From positions 181,685-245,684 of the forward strand of contig QLIY01000074.1 of NCBI GenBank assembly GCA_003260075.1: a DNA stretch of 64,000 nucleotides, written 5' to 3'. Under the pieces are notes generated by a model. That model saw only the letters and a list, made by a program, of their open reading frames with translations. It was not told the origin of the DNA and did not search any database. This DNA is from Phallusia mammillata. Its lineage: Eukaryota > Chordata > Ascidiacea > Phlebobranchia > Ascidiidae. The translations under genes were made by a program, and so were the position numbers. Below, piece by piece: positions 22,603 to 37,300 of the stretch (position 1 is the stretch's first letter; every line of letters starts with the position of its first letter).

Positions 22603-25339
22603 TTATTCCACTGGTATGTCCAGGCCTAGCATTTGCATGAGTTCAAAGTAGGAGAACGTATAGGCTCGATTCACATTCTGTGTTTGATCCATTCCGTTCG
22701 CTTCCAGCAAAAACTCGCGGACGAATTTCAGTTTTTCTTCCAATTCCGCTTGTTGCCTAAAAAGTGACTCATTACTACCAGATGAACGATACCCGTAATT
22801 AAAATCATTATTGTACTTAAAAATCTATTCCTTTTTCCAAAAAAAAATTCAACACAGGAACACATAACATAAACTTAACCAACAGCTATAATAAGATCAA
22901 AATGTGGGGAAATTTCGGGGATTTTTTTAGGATTTTCGAAAGAGCCATATATTTTATGTTTTACTTCAAATACAACGACATGCGATTTAAAACACTTAGA
23001 AGTACACAGTTTTTTATTTAAATGGATTAAAGTTCACGTGAAAATTATTTCAATACTATGATTTAATACCAGTACAATTAATTATCACTTATTGTGTTTA
23101 GAACTGCTAACCAAGACTTGTCTGGGAGCCAAACACAGTCACCAGAAGGCTACATCTGTCTCGCAAACCATAGATTCCCGACTCCTGGCCTACAGTGTTA
23201 CAGAAAATGATAAAGCCTACAATCCTATGCGCACTAATTCAGTACACCAACCCAGTGATTTTTATTATGTATAATTTGTGACTGGTGTACTGTGATTTAT
23301 ATATTAGTATGCCGTGATCGCTGGTCTGCATAGGCCCCCCCCCCCAGTGATTTTTATTATGTATAATTTGTGACTGGTGTACTGTGATTTATCTATTAGT
23401 ATGCCGTGATCGCTGGGCTGCATAGGTAGGTTGACGCTTCAGGGCTGAACCCAGTTGTGAAATAATGTTCGTTTTAATATTTATCTCATTCACTTACTTG
23501 GCTTTGATCAGGGCTTGTATCCTTGCTTGCTCCATAGCTATCCTGGCCTCCTCTTCTTCTCTTTTTCGTCTTTCCTCCTCGCGGATGCGCCTCTCTTCCT
23601 CTTCTTCTCTCTTTCTTTGCTCGTAGAGGAGCCGCTCGCTCTCCTCCATTTCGGCAAGCATTTCTTGCTCCTGGATAAAACCAAATTTGTTTAGTTCCGA
23701 AGTTGAGTTTTTTTCAAGGGAAATATTATGAGGTTATTTTGAGGCTAAAACTGCCATAGAAATCTAAACATGGTTTATTTATTAAACTATGCGTTAAAAA
23801 CGATAAAACTTTGAGTTGCGGTAAATACTGGCTTTTACTATTGTTATGAGAAGTATTGTTTAGTATTTTATTATTCTTTTTGTGAAAACTATTTGGGTGC
23901 AAGAAATACTGTTTTATTATTTTTAACAGTTGGTTATGCTCTATAAACAAACAAAATAAAACTGACCTCCTTTCTACGTTCTTCTTCTTCTTTTGCCTTT
24001 TCCAGAGCGAGAAGTCTTTTCCTTTCTTCCTCCTCTCGTTTTTTCTTCTGCACTTCTTCCATCTTGCGTCTGTATTCCTCCTAAAATTTTAAAGATAAAA
24101 CGTTAATTTTTGGCCATAAAAAAGAAAAAATAAGTTTTTGATCCCGACTTGTTGCTTGCGTTCCCGCTCCTGTTGTTGGAGGATTCTTCTCTCCCTCAGC
24201 TCTTCCTCTTCCTTTTCACGTTGCTTGGCTCTTTCAGCTTCTTCTTTTTTCATTCGCGTCGCTTCCTCTCTTCGTCTCCGCTCGGCTTCTAATTCTTCCC
24301 TAAAAATTAAAAAAAGAGCACAAAATTAAGAAAATAACAAACTGTCCAATGAAAAACCTGTTGATGCCAAACGCACAATGATTGTCTCCAAGGAGATTTT
24401 TACTGTGTTTTATTTTATTATTGTTTTAATATATTTTATACCTATCGAGAAGATTAAATTGGTTTAATTTATTTTGCTATGAAAATCTGCTTGAAGAGTA
24501 ATGATTTCTATTTAAGTATTTCAAAAAAGTTTTGTTTTGTACAGTATTTTTGTAATGTGACCCAAACCGTTAATAGTACGCCAGACCTATTGGAAGCGTT
24601 ATACCGAAATCAGTGTCTAATACATGTTACAGAACATCTTATACTATTGAGCTATTGTCCCATTACAGAAGTCATTTTTGTAAAATAGCTTCACCCATTG
24701 ACCAATCACCCCATAAAATCTACACCCCTTCCTCTATAAGAAAATTGCTCCTGCCCAACAATAAGGCAGCAACTCTTAAAACAACTCGTTTTAGACCAGG
24801 GAGACTCACAAGCCTAATTAAAAAAATGTCTTGGACCAATAAAAAACTAAGAATACACAACAAGCGTTTTGGCTTGATATATACTTCTCAAAACAAAATT
24901 TTGTGATACAAAACAATTCACAGCTAACATTTTGATTTGAAATAAATTTCTGACAAAATTTTCATCAACTAATTAAATAAATGCCTAAATGCTCATCCAT
25001 TTTATCCCCAGATATAATGGACGCACTGTGAACCACCCTAAAGTCATCATGAAAAACTGGTTAGGACCAAAGCTTAAGTTAAGACAATTAAACTTCCTAC
25101 TCACTTCATTTGTTCTTGGCGCTCTTGCTCCTCCTTCTCTTTGCGGATCTGCTCCTCTTTCTCTTTCCTTTTCCTCTCCACCTCTTGCTTCCTCCTCTCG
25201 GCGGCCCCCCCCCCCCCCCCCCCCCCCCCGCTCGTTTTTGCTCCCTCTCCTGTTTTGCTGCCAACTTGGCTTCTCTTTCGGCCTCGTCTTCTGCATTCTG
25301 GGCAGCCGCCTGAGAAGAAATTTCAGTCCCTTCTGTACC
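22603..25339 (-). CDS. KIAA2012: KIAA2012 homologue, exons 43-47 (C-terminal coiled coil)
   Basis: Exons 43-46 encode about 200 residues of nearly pure Glu/Arg/Lys/Gln with a continuous helical heptad pattern, for example EEYRRKMEEVQKKKREEEER. This corresponds to the DUF4670-type region of KIAA2012 as I recall it. Exon 47 (22756-22603) ends it with NRAYTFSYFELMQMLGLDIP, VE and a TAA stop. Exon 43 is broken by a 25-base C run (25205-25229): the frame before it (QEREQKRA) and after it (AERRKQEVERKRKEKEEQ) differ. Exon 44 uses a poor donor, CAACAA|GTCGGG. Confidence 0.85.
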
Positions 25340-28300
25340 CTGCGTGAAAATGGTACAAACGTTACGATAAATATTTGACAAAAATACGCCAGGCCTAATG
25401 AAAGCCAAGCATACCAATATGGCAAGGCACATGCAAGAAATGTCTAAGTAGCTCAGTTGGTATAGCGCGAGTCCCGGAATGGCTCCTGTCGTGGGTTCCA
25501 ATCCCACCGCATTCAGGCTAGATTTTTCTAGCCTATGCCTTGTCATTTGGTGGTGAATACTTGGAGACCGCCTTGATTCGGTATAACGACTTCAATATGC
25601 CTGAAGTACTATGATTTATACATGAGTGTGCCGTGAGAGAATTTTTGTTTGTCTGAACTATTTAGGAGTAAACTTTTTTGCGTTTACTTGCCCTTGGTTA
25701 GATAGTAAGGTTAAAAATATTATCCCTTCAGCTCACTCAAACTTGTATTTGGGTACAAACCATTTATCCACGGTAAACTCTATATTGCGCAATCAATGGA
25801 ATGAAAGCCTCAAACAAACTAACCGCAGTTAAGTCAGATATCTGTGATTTTTCGTCATCAGCCTTGGTAGACTCGGGAGCGACCTCTGGTGGCGGAGTTG
25901 GACTTTTTGGACTCTCTTCTACCGGGGTATCCTCAACCCGTACAAAAGCATATTCATCTTCCGGCCTGCAGAGAATAAGTAACCCCGTAAGACCTGTGGC
26001 AACCTATACCAAAAATGTATGTAGCAAACTGAACGAAATTAAGTCCATGATCTATCAGGCCAAAAATAAACCTCAATATGGACAAATAGTGTGGAAATAA
26101 TCGATTCAATTAGGAAATTTAATCATTTCTCAACACACACTTCATTCTGATCATTATAAATGAGAATGACTCACTGACATTTGGTGGATGTTTATAGTGA
26201 GTTTACACCCGAAGCCCCCCGGAAAACAGCTCGTGGCCCCCCATAGGTCCTAGTTGAGAACCACTGGTCTTGTGTGTGGGCCACAGGATGTTTTACTTCA
26301 GTTTTGAAAACAATTTGGTGATTAATTTCAACTCACGTCTCGGCTGGCGTTGGAGGAAGATCATCTATATCTTCTTCTTCTTCTTCATTATCAGTTTGTT
26401 TCTTCTCGGACACAGCGCTCTTTGGTGCGACTAGAGTACAAAGTTTGCCAATAATACAGTTCGGTCTAAATGGCCTCTACAGTGTTAAAAATCCAACAAT
26501 GCAAATTTATGTAGAGTTCGATCGAGGAAAAGTTAAGGGCTAAGACTCACATACAAAAGGAACTAAGAGGCCACTGAAGTTAAATTCAAGATTTGGTTCA
26601 AAGTAAAAACCGACCCCTTTGACCAGTGCGTTTCTGATAGAATTACACCTTACTAACAGATGCTATTGTACAAAAGGTTTCAAAATGGCTACGTAAAAAA
26701 GCTGCTCTGAAACGTTCTAACTCACGCTGTGTGGTAATTAGGGCCCCCCCCCCAGGTTTCAAAATGGCTACGTAAAAAAGCTGCTCTGAAACGTTCTAAC
26801 TGCGACCAACCTCACGCTGTGTGGTAATTAGGCTCATTTAGGGTATTTTCATGGTTGTTACCTTTAGTAGTTTTTTCGGGTTTTTCGGGCGATCCTCGCT
26901 TCTCGACAACAACCTGTGCTTTGCCTTCATCGGCAGCCGAGGGCTTTGGTGCAGTGACATCACGAACTTTAGTTTCTGCCTGTCCAGGGTCCTGCTACAG
27001 AAGTGCAAGTTGTTTAATGTGAAAACCAAAAGGATTTAAAATGCGTGCCAGCGGTTTTCATCATTTAAGTCTTGGTTTACTCTAATTTTATGCGACTAGA
27101 ACGAGTTGTTTTGCAAACGCACAGCAAAACCAAAAACTAACTGTAATGTTTTGGGTTAATACAAACAGATTTTTCAAGTGATTTTACGGCAGAAAAACAA
27201 ATAAATGATGTAAAGCTAGGTATATTTCTTTTAACTTTCAGTAGTTGAAATCTGAAATCATATTTGAATACAGCTATAAGGTAATCTATATGCTTGTCCA
27301 ATTATGAAGATCATTATTTGATTTTGTACATTTTTTACCTTCTTTTTCTTTCCTTTTTCGCTTCTTTTTGATTTTTTTGATATCACTGATTCAGCTCTTT
27401 CTACAGGTGGTGACGTCGTTACTCGCGATTCTTCTGGAACTTTCTTTTCCTTGGGATGTCCGGCCAAGAATGGGGTTCCTGTATTATCACAATGAGCAGC
27501 CTTAAAGCACAAATCTTACCAGTACTACGAAAAAATGGGTTATGTTTGTTTAAAGACGCAAATATTGTCAATCTGTCCGTTAGAATGGACTGTGGAATCA
27601 GGCCCGTAAACGTCAAAATAAAGCCTAAACCCGACTGAAAAGTCTGGCCCGACTTTGCTGGTTTGATGGCAATACAGTCCTTAATTAATTTCTGGGATAT
27701 TTTATTTTTCGAACTTAACAATTCCGATTTCGTAATAAACCAGTTATATATACCTGGAGTTTTTGCCGGTGAACTTTGCACGACTTCTCGTTCGACATTT
27801 GCAGATTCGGCAATCTTCGACTTGGACTTTTCTGACTTCTTTGTTTTAGCGTCGCCCTTCTTGCCACCTCGCTGTTAAATGAAACAAGGCGCGTTTTTTC
27901 GACTGGTTTGGTGTTGTAATAAAATTGGGCCCAAACCCGAAAGTACATGCAAGCCTGACCCAAATAATAAAGCCCGAGTTGGACCCAAAAGTTGGTAAAA
28001 TTGCGGCAGAAATGAGGCCGAGTGTATAGTCAGACCCGAATCAAGCCCGTTATATGTAAACTAAAACCCGAACCTGGTTCGAAAGGCCCGGCCTGACTTA
28101 CAAAACTGGTTTGGTGACTTACAAAAAACCTTTAAGCAATGTTAGGAAACACATTGTCCTTGTAGGTATGTTAAGCGGCAAATAAACTTACCACGCAAAT
28201 AAATGTCTATGGTACGCCAGAAGGATTTTCCTGAACCATAAATATTAACGTCCTTTACCCAAACTCTATAAATTCTTGTCGAATCCCGAAGGTTATGTTT

Positions 28301-31300
28301 GAACCCATAAGAACCACTGACTTTAACACACACAATCTTATGGCATTATTATTGCAATAATGTGGTTGGAAATTGCAAATACATACGTCAGGTCCGGCTT
28401 TAGCTGCATCGCGAACAGATTTTTGTCCTTCGGTGTGTTCGGATCCAACTGTGCTGCCTTCGTCTTGAATGCCAAGTTTATCTGCGGCCTTTGCCCCCGC
28501 CTTTCCTAAAAATCGCAGAAAAAAAGGTTTACACACTAAATAGTAAATTACACCAAAAATGTATTCGTGTCTTCAAAAAACATAAAAAATATAACTAATT
28601 CGTGTGCAGAGCAAATACCTGATAAGCAAACTGCAGACAGTGCAATTTGTTTTGCCCTGCATGGTTTGATCAGCAGCTGGTGACACAACATTGCCCGTAT
28701 AGGCGAATATAGCCACTTCAGTTAATGATATAATTTTATTTGGCAACCTTTTCTCTGTGGTCCTTTCGTTGGAACAGCAGGTGGTTTGACCTTTGCACCC
28801 GCTTTAGCCTTGCTAGGAGGTTTCACTGATGATCTATCGGACTTTACAGATTCAGCCACCCCAGCTCCTGCTTGTTGCTTCATTGCTGCTACTTTACCTT
28901 TTGCAGGTTCACCACCGGCCTGTACAGATTTAAACAAAAGGTTTTGTGTCGTTGCATTCAGTTTTAAACGACTGTAGTTCACGCATGTCCTGAAGCCTAT
29001 TTATTTTTTGTTTGTTGGGAAATCATAATATGTCTTCCTATTTTCCCAACTTTAGATTTTGAAGTGATTCGGTATTGACGTGTAAAAACTAAAATTTTTG
29101 TGTCACCATCAGTATGCCACATTTTTTGCAGTAATTACTCAGTGCACAATCTAATGAGAAGGGCGCTATTATACAACGGAAAACAAATAGTTGTACACAT
29201 TTTTGGAGCTGTTTTAAATTCTTCAGTGTTTTTTTAACAGTTTTTATGACCGTTTAAGTTTTTTTAACCGTTTAAGTTACCTCTAAGAGGACCCTGATTG
29301 ATATCATTTACCATTTCTCAAAAATTAAGTTTGCAAGCTGTGATATCATGAAACGAAACAATGTGAAAATGCCCTTTTAGGGGATAATCCCACAAATTAG
29401 GAACCACCAAAAAAATTTGTCAAAAGACTGTACAATCAAAACTCTGATGCAGGTTTTCAGCAAACATGGTCAAAAATAACTTGAATTACTTCTTGTGAAT
29501 AAGATCTGTTTAACCTTGAAAAAAGAAATACTAACCTTTTTATCTGCAGGAGCTTTAATCTTCTCCGGTTCGACATGTGTCCGGGCCTGTAGCGTCGGGT
29601 CCTCTGTCTTCGGATCGCCAAGTTTCCGTTCGTAAGTGGTGACGTCAAAATCGAGTTGTACACCTTCTTTGTCGGAGGGAATCGACGGCCTTACAAATCA
29701 GAGTTGCTTATACCGAGCATAACGGACACAATCATAGTACAAGAAATCCGGTTAATCCCATAGATATCTTAAAACCGTAGCCCAGTGGTTCTTAACCTAC
29801 AAGTAATTAACCCAAAGGGCTAATCCGGTATTTTTTGGGGATAATTACATTGTTATGTTTAATTTTCGTTACGCCATCCTTCTGTAACGTTATAGTTGGT
29901 TATAAAACGGATTATTAAAAAAATACTATGGTAGTTCTGAGGGTAACGATAATAATAAAAAGATAAGAACCCATAAAAACATGAACTAATCCTTTTTTGT
30001 TGTTACAAAAACAGGTGTAACCACTTTAAACAGTTTAGCAACAAATTTAAAGTCAAGGCTTTACATACACGTGAGTTACGAAAAAAGTTTTTTTTTGTAT
30101 TGTACCTTCTTCTTTCTGGCGAAACGCTGCTTCCTCTACTTATCGGAGATCTTGATGACGTTGATGACATCGATGTCGTCACACTGGAAGCTCGGCTGGG
30201 CGACATTGACTGGGCGGGAGGCTAAAAAGTACCGTATACAACATGAGTAAACTGTTGCTTCCAGGCTTAATGTTTCAACAAAACTTCCAGCAGTTTTTAT
30301 TATAATATGCCGACGTTTCGATGTCCCATACGGATACCTTCATCAGGGTAATGACATAAATTAAAAACACAACGTTGTTTCAAAGCAAAAAGGGCGGTAA
30401 AACACACACAAAACGCGGTGGTAAAAAACGCAGTGCGCACCAGTGGTCGAGTGATAACATCTAGCTCAATGGTGCAAAAGCGACCGATAAGTTTTCGGCA
30501 TTATCCTGATGAAGTTGTCTTGTGTGGGACATCGAAACGTCGGCATATTATGAAAACAAAACTGCCGGAACAGCAAAAGCAATATTTTGTTTTCTTCAAT
30601 ATGTAGAGCACACCAAAGCAGTAAGACCTACTACTTATAATTGCTAATGTTTGAGAAATAAGGTTGTGGTCTCATCCGATTTAGACATATGTACCTACTT
30701 AAAACGGTTCACAAAGTTTAGACATTTCTGGATAAATAATAGTTTTTTTAGTTGTAGCGAATAACTTATAGGTGGGCTTATGCGCCTAAAATGCTATACA
30801 ACATTCACCACATGTAACATATATGCACACAAATAGAATCACGTTTGCCTACCAAATCGACTACCAGTTTTTGTTTGGGTGCAGATTCAGAAGGTATTGG
30901 TTTTGGAATTTCTTTGAACACAGTCTTAGCTTGTCTTGGTGATTCCTTCACAGTTTCGTTACTTGTTGGCGTCAGAACAGAACTCGCTGTTGTTGAACTC
31001 CGTCGGGAACGAACTAAATAAAATATGTAAAATTGTTTGAGTTGTAATTTTCAAAAAACGTAAAAGTACGTTATTGCAAAACAGTTGTGCAGGTGATAGA
31101 TAATGTTTTGATGTGTGTGTTTTGTTTTGTCAACTACCGTGCGTAAAACAAAACACCATGTAACGTATTCTTTGCGACTGTTTACTTTAAATGCAGTAAA
31201 AAACATACCCCCCCCCCTGCAAAACAGTTGTGCAGGTGATAGATAATGTTTTGATGTGTGTGTTTCGTTTTGTCAACTATCGTGCGTAAAACAAAACACC

Positions 31301-34300
31301 ATATAACGTATTCTTTGCGACTGTTTACTTTAAATGCAGTAAAAAACATTTTTGGACAACGGGTAAGCATAACATGACAATACCAACAACTTAGTACTCT
31401 TAGTTTTAATCACATTCCCGGAAGAACAAACACAATAATGTTTATACACAGCAAATCCTAATTAGCATTACCTTATTCAAATCGAATTAGGGTGATATAT
31501 CTACATCTCAGCACTTTAAAGACGATTGACTTATCGTTTCAAAAACTTGAATGTTAACCAAATGCATAAACGTGTTGCTATGTTGTGATTTGATATTTAC
31601 CGATATGTCTTCCACCTTCTTTGTCGTGAACAACCTCAACCTCGTCTGGCTTGATGTCAGATCGTTCAAGTTTATCGACAACGTCACCCTCAAATTCAAG
31701 GTCACTCGCCTCGATTCCAAGGTCAGATGCTTTTTCCTGAATCTTACTTACAAATTCCTCCTGAGGAAAAAAGAAATTTCGTGTTGGCTTAAAAATCGTA
31801 TCAAACAAACACGTGCTGCTATAAATATGCAGTTTTCTGTCCGTTTTTGTGAAATAATTATGTTTCGTTTTAACAGCATTGTCAGTACATACCTTACGAG
31901 AACATAACGTGTTGTTTGTTAAACAAGTCGTTATTGCAACAACGTTTAATACAGTGGTTTTCCAACCTTTTTCGACAAGTTTCTCCCTTAACGATTTAAA
32001 ACATTTTCATTCCTCCCTAATATAGTGATGGTAAACCATACAAAGATCTTTCAAAATTGGGTCTTTTATCAACCTTACAGGTTATATTCCCAGAGCTTAA
32101 GTATCTATTTACGAACCACATGTACAAATTAAAGTTAATTCCTCCCCTCAAGTTTTAAAATTCCCTACCGGTAGATTTTGAACCTATATTTTTGCTTATA
32201 AACGTATTTTCACCTGTACTGAAGATATGGAGCTTGGTACAGAACTTGCGGATTGGACAGAATCGGAAACAGAAAGTTCTTTTTTGGTGGTTGACGGTTT
32301 GGCAACAATGACTTTCTCTCTCTTTTTTTCAGTAATAATCTTCTTCAATCTTTCCTGCCTCTTGCCCTCATCTTCTTTTTTCTCCTGTAAGAAAAATACT
32401 TTTCAGTCAGTGCTCACCTTTTTTACCTATCATACCCCTTTAGAACAGCTTCTGTGATCCCATGTACGTTTGTGGTTGATTTTACGGTTACGTGGCGAAA
32501 TGCAAAAGCAATTTGATATTTTTTAGCGGACCAAACTGTTTTAAAGTGGTGGTATGTATGTTATCATATATACGTTGCAAATTACCGAAACTGAAATATC
32601 TCTCCGGGTAAAACCCTACGCAACGTTTGGTACCCATGTACCCAATTGAATTCACCGTGTACTCAGATAGAGATGTCACTGTAAGTGACAAAATGAAATT
32701 AATTTTCTGTAACTAAATGGCGCCACCACTTACACTGTGTCTGTCATCTTTTGATTCCGCATCAGCACCGGCTTGAGTCGTCGTTGCCTAAAAAACGGTT
32801 TCTTTAATATGTAAAAATAAAAATATGTAAATATTAAAGCACGGGTTTTTATGATGCAGATGTAAAAAAATCTGATAGATTGAACTAATAAGTCGATTCC
32901 TCTTTAAAATCAAACAACGAGTTTGCAATTAGGCAGACAGATCGACAGCAAACTCATTGCGAACATAACGCAACTAGGCCTTGCCCGACAACCGAGGATA
33001 CAAATAAAACAAACAAACCCCCCCCCCCTTAGGCAGACAGATCGACAGCAAACTCATTGCGAACATAACGCAACTATAGGCCTTGCCCGACAACCGAGGA
33101 TACAAATAAAACAACATTTCCAGCTAAGTCGTTAGAACAAAAGGCGATCTTAAAGCACAACCAAATAACTAAACCGACCTCTGTCTCGTCCGATGTTTCC
33201 TCCTCTTCAGTTTCTTCTTCTTCCTCTTTTGACTCAAATTTACTCTTTTCGTCCTCGATTACTTTGTTCCAAAGAGTAGCAGCATCACTAGCATCTTCCC
33301 CAAGGCCGCTGTTTGGACGCTGTTTGGACGCTGTCTTCACCACAAGCGCTGCAACCTTCAAGGCAAAGTGTTACAGCTGTTTATCATTAGAATCTAAAAA
33401 ATTAGCAAATTTTTAGAAGAAGGAGTATTAAATACATAAACACAAAGTACATGCTCTTTGTTATTAAATAGCTTCTCCATTCTTACTCGCTTTTATCATA
33501 CGTTTAGTAAGATATGCTATTGCTGCCAGGCATAGTATAACAGAGTTCCTCTGGCAAATGTATTTTTATTCCGACGTTTCGACGTCCTATACAGGTCGCC
33601 TTCATCAGGGTAAATAACACTGAATGCGCGTAGTACAGTGCACGATAAACAAAGTTTAGTAAGAATGTCAGTCTTTTGCGTGTGACAAATTTTACCTTTT
33701 GCGCATGCGCAGTAAGCTTCTCTGATCGACTGGAAAGGGGTCGAGAATCACTACTAGCTGTTTCCGAATGAGGCACAACCTAAAAAAGCCAAGTGTTGTA
33801 TTTTGTTGTTGTAGTGACGAAGTGTTCCGTTTGGTAAGTTTATGTGCATTAAATATGCAAAAAGACAAGTCAAGACGAAATTTTAGGCAGCGGTTTTAGG
33901 CTATATATGTGTAGGCTACATTATCGAACGACAACTTTGCATATTTCTTTGTAAAAGACATGCAAAAGGATGGGATATGGTTGCACACTAATAGAATTGT
34001 TATCCATGCTTGTACCAAAAATACAGCTGCTAAAAATGGTTTAGCTGATTTCAAGACATCTACTAAATAAAAACATTTACATGAAAACACTGACAAAACG
34101 CAATATATGTGAGACTTTGTCTTATATGGCAGTTACTAGTATAGCTACTGCAGAGGAGAGCAGCTATTAGGAAGCTCAGTCCCTTTAAGTGTTGAACTGT
34201 CGGAACATCGTACAATCGATAGCGTAGGCAACGGAAACAGAACCAAATGACAGAAAAAAGGAAAAAAAAGTTCGCGACGGTCCAATGCCCACGCGGGTTG

Positions 34301-37300
34301 GGAAGCTGGTTTTGCGAGCCAGCTTAGGTTGGGTGTGGTACAAAAACTACGAAAGGTCGTTTGCGAACTAGTCTGACAGCTGTGTAATCAACAACTAAAC
34401 GTTTCAACCAGCTAAAAATGACAGGTAGCGTTTATTATTTGTTAATTGGTGCTTTAAAGTTTAGACTAGGCCTACTTATTTTTTTAAATAACCATTTTTT
34501 GCAGAAAAATATCAAAATATTGCATTTAATGAGCAAAATCAATGCGCTTTAAACGTTTAGCTAGTAACTATTGTCAGCTAAGGCGTTTGTAGGCTAGGTT
34601 TACTGATGAAACGAATTCGTTTAGGGTGGTTCGAAAGCAACCAGCTTTAAGCACTTCGAAACGATTGTGTGTAAACAGACTGAAAGCGTTTATGCTCCAC
34701 TGATGTCAAGTGGAATTAAAGAAACGCAAGTGGTGTACAATTGTATGGCGCGTCTGCTAGTTCAGAATTGCTTAAGCGTTTTGTTCGGCTGGAAATCACA
34801 TCAACAAATAACTATACGTGTTTAAAGCGGATTGTGAGGCTTCTCGTTATGGTTGACCAAGCTAAGAGGTTTTGCATGCTGCTCGGGAAAAACAAATAAT
34901 TGTAAGCCTTGGGTCGTAAATATACAAGTAATGAGCAATTACCCGGATCATTATCAGCTCAAAACTCGAAAGTACGAAAATCTTTAGACCTTAAATAGTA
35001 TTTCGGGCTAATCGGCTTGCCGTTTTTTTTAATTTCGGCTTGAAACGGTTTACAATATTATCTCTCATAACGGTTTATTACATTATTACAACTGTTGTAA
35101 AAAATACAGCTAAACTTTTCCTCAACGATATTTTGATGTTGTTTATACGATTTCTATACAATCGCAACGGTTGACTGCACAAATGGACTAGAAAGCTCGC
35201 TTGGAACCCACTAAATGCGATTAAGTAAAGCGAGTTAAAAAAAACAAGCTAGAAATGCTTTTACAGCCAGTTATTAATCTCTGTGTGTTCCACTGAACGA
35301 TTTTCGCACGCAATTTCAACAACAATTAATAATAAATGTAAAAATCAGGTAAAAGGATGAGAAAAAGTCCGAAAGTTTGGTCCGATGTTGCGACTCAAGA
35401 GCTTCTAAACAATGTTGTAAACAATGCCGTGCTTTTGGTGACCGATAGAAAGGGTTTGAGAAATCAAGTGTTTTACAAACAAATTGAATCAAGATTTCTT
35501 CGCAAAGGACTCTTGTACACATGGTAAGTGGCATCAAAATAAGTCGGAGAAAAGCAATTCTAGTGTTTTTGTGACCTTTCAAAAAGTTGTTGGCATCCAA
35601 ACGTTTAGGGAATCATTGCAATAGACTTGCATATTCTGCAAACTGAATCCTTTTTTGTTTTTAGGAAAGAAATACGAGAAAAATGGAGAAATTTGAAAAA
35701 GCAGTACAAAAAATTTTCCACTGGTGAACCAAATGCAGCATGTAACTGGGTTTATTACAATCAAATGCACCAACTGCTAACTAAAGGACCATCAAATACT
35801 TCATCTTCACTTCCAATAGGGTTGTCTGCTACAGATGATGGTGTAAGTTTTTATTTCATTGGTAAATATTTAACGGTATGGCTGCAGCTCACTGAGCCAT
35901 GATCCACCAATAGTGCCCTTCACTTATTTGCACCTTATAATGTCGCATAGCTATTTCTGGCTTGGTGATTGTTCTTGTGCAAATGTGTTGCTATGTTTTT
36001 TTACCAAGCAAAATAAACTCAAATAGCTACAATAGTAGTGACTGGGACTATAATAAATGCATTTCAACTTTCTAGGACTTGCCAGTGGCCAGGTCTTTGT
36101 ATGAAGAAATGCAAAATGACATTGAAAACAACTGGACACCACCATCCTCAAGCATAATTGATCGCAATAGTTTCATGGGGAAAAACTGGACACTTGTTCC
36201 AAGTGTTGTAGATCAAACTAAAAAGCCTGAAGGACATAAAACCTTTTCAACCACAGGTAGAACATGGCAGACATGTTTATTGCTTGCATGTTCATCATGT
36301 TAAAGCTTCTACCTGGAATGCTGTTTTTTGTCACAGGTACCCAGTGTGTGGCTCAAACCTGCAATGTCAGCACTATGTGCACTGAAGAAGATTTCAAAGA
36401 AACCCAGTTTGACCCCAAACCAATAAGGGCAAAACCGCTATACGGAATATTTAAAAATGCCGGCCTTGACCTAACGGAAAAGCGATCTTTACCTTTTGCA
36501 ACCAGTAAAAGAAAACTTCCTTGGTGGGTAAACTGTGGCTTTATAGGATTTAATGTTCAGCAGGATAACTTAAAGCATGTGAACTATTTGCTCTATTTTG
36601 TCATCCTATAAAATCCATTCAATAATCTGTTACAAGATGATGTCCAGAAATTTGAATTCAAAATTTTAAATGTGTTTTTGTTTTTCTTTTCTAAAGCATC
36701 TTTTTGTATTATCTTTAGCATATAGTTCTTAAAAATGAGGCTTTAACCAAAACATATAGAAGATTGATTTGTAAAAGCTCCCATGAACCTGACCGTTTAG
36801 CATGAAAAAAACAGTATTTTACAGTGAAGAAAAAGCAGAGATTTTGGAAAAATTGCCTAAACTGTCAACTGCCAGTATAGAAGATACCGAAACTCAGGCT
36901 TCCCATGAAATGTTAGTTGTTGATATTAAAACTACACCTCAGTCTATACACTAAATATTCGCAACATTTTTGCAGCAAATCCGAGGAAATTTCACAAAAT
37001 CATTTAGCCACAGGATTGCCAAAACATTTATCGAAGTATGATGATATTGATGAAAATGAGACTTTTATTTGAAGTTCAAGACCATGACATGCAAAATGTC
37101 GAAAAATGTGCAATAGATAAAAGAGCAAAGTTTAATCATCGTTCTATTTAAAACTTTTTGGTACCTGATGGTACTTAGAGTGACATTTGTTTAACAGATC
37201 ATTGTTTTCTGAATCAAAAACTTTATAATTGTTTTATTGTTTTGTTAAGAAGCTGGCATGTCTGTTCTACTTGTTTTATATTTGAACTGTGACAATTGTA

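Noticed and set aside
24989-25378. Plus-strand Leu/Pro/Ser-rich open frames
   Set aside because: They are the antisense of the Glu/Lys/Arg coiled-coil exon 43 and cross the C run.
25447-25520. Possible second tRNA gene
   Set aside because: A and B boxes are present but stems do not pair, and the body and tail are shared with other dispersed copies; called a SINE.
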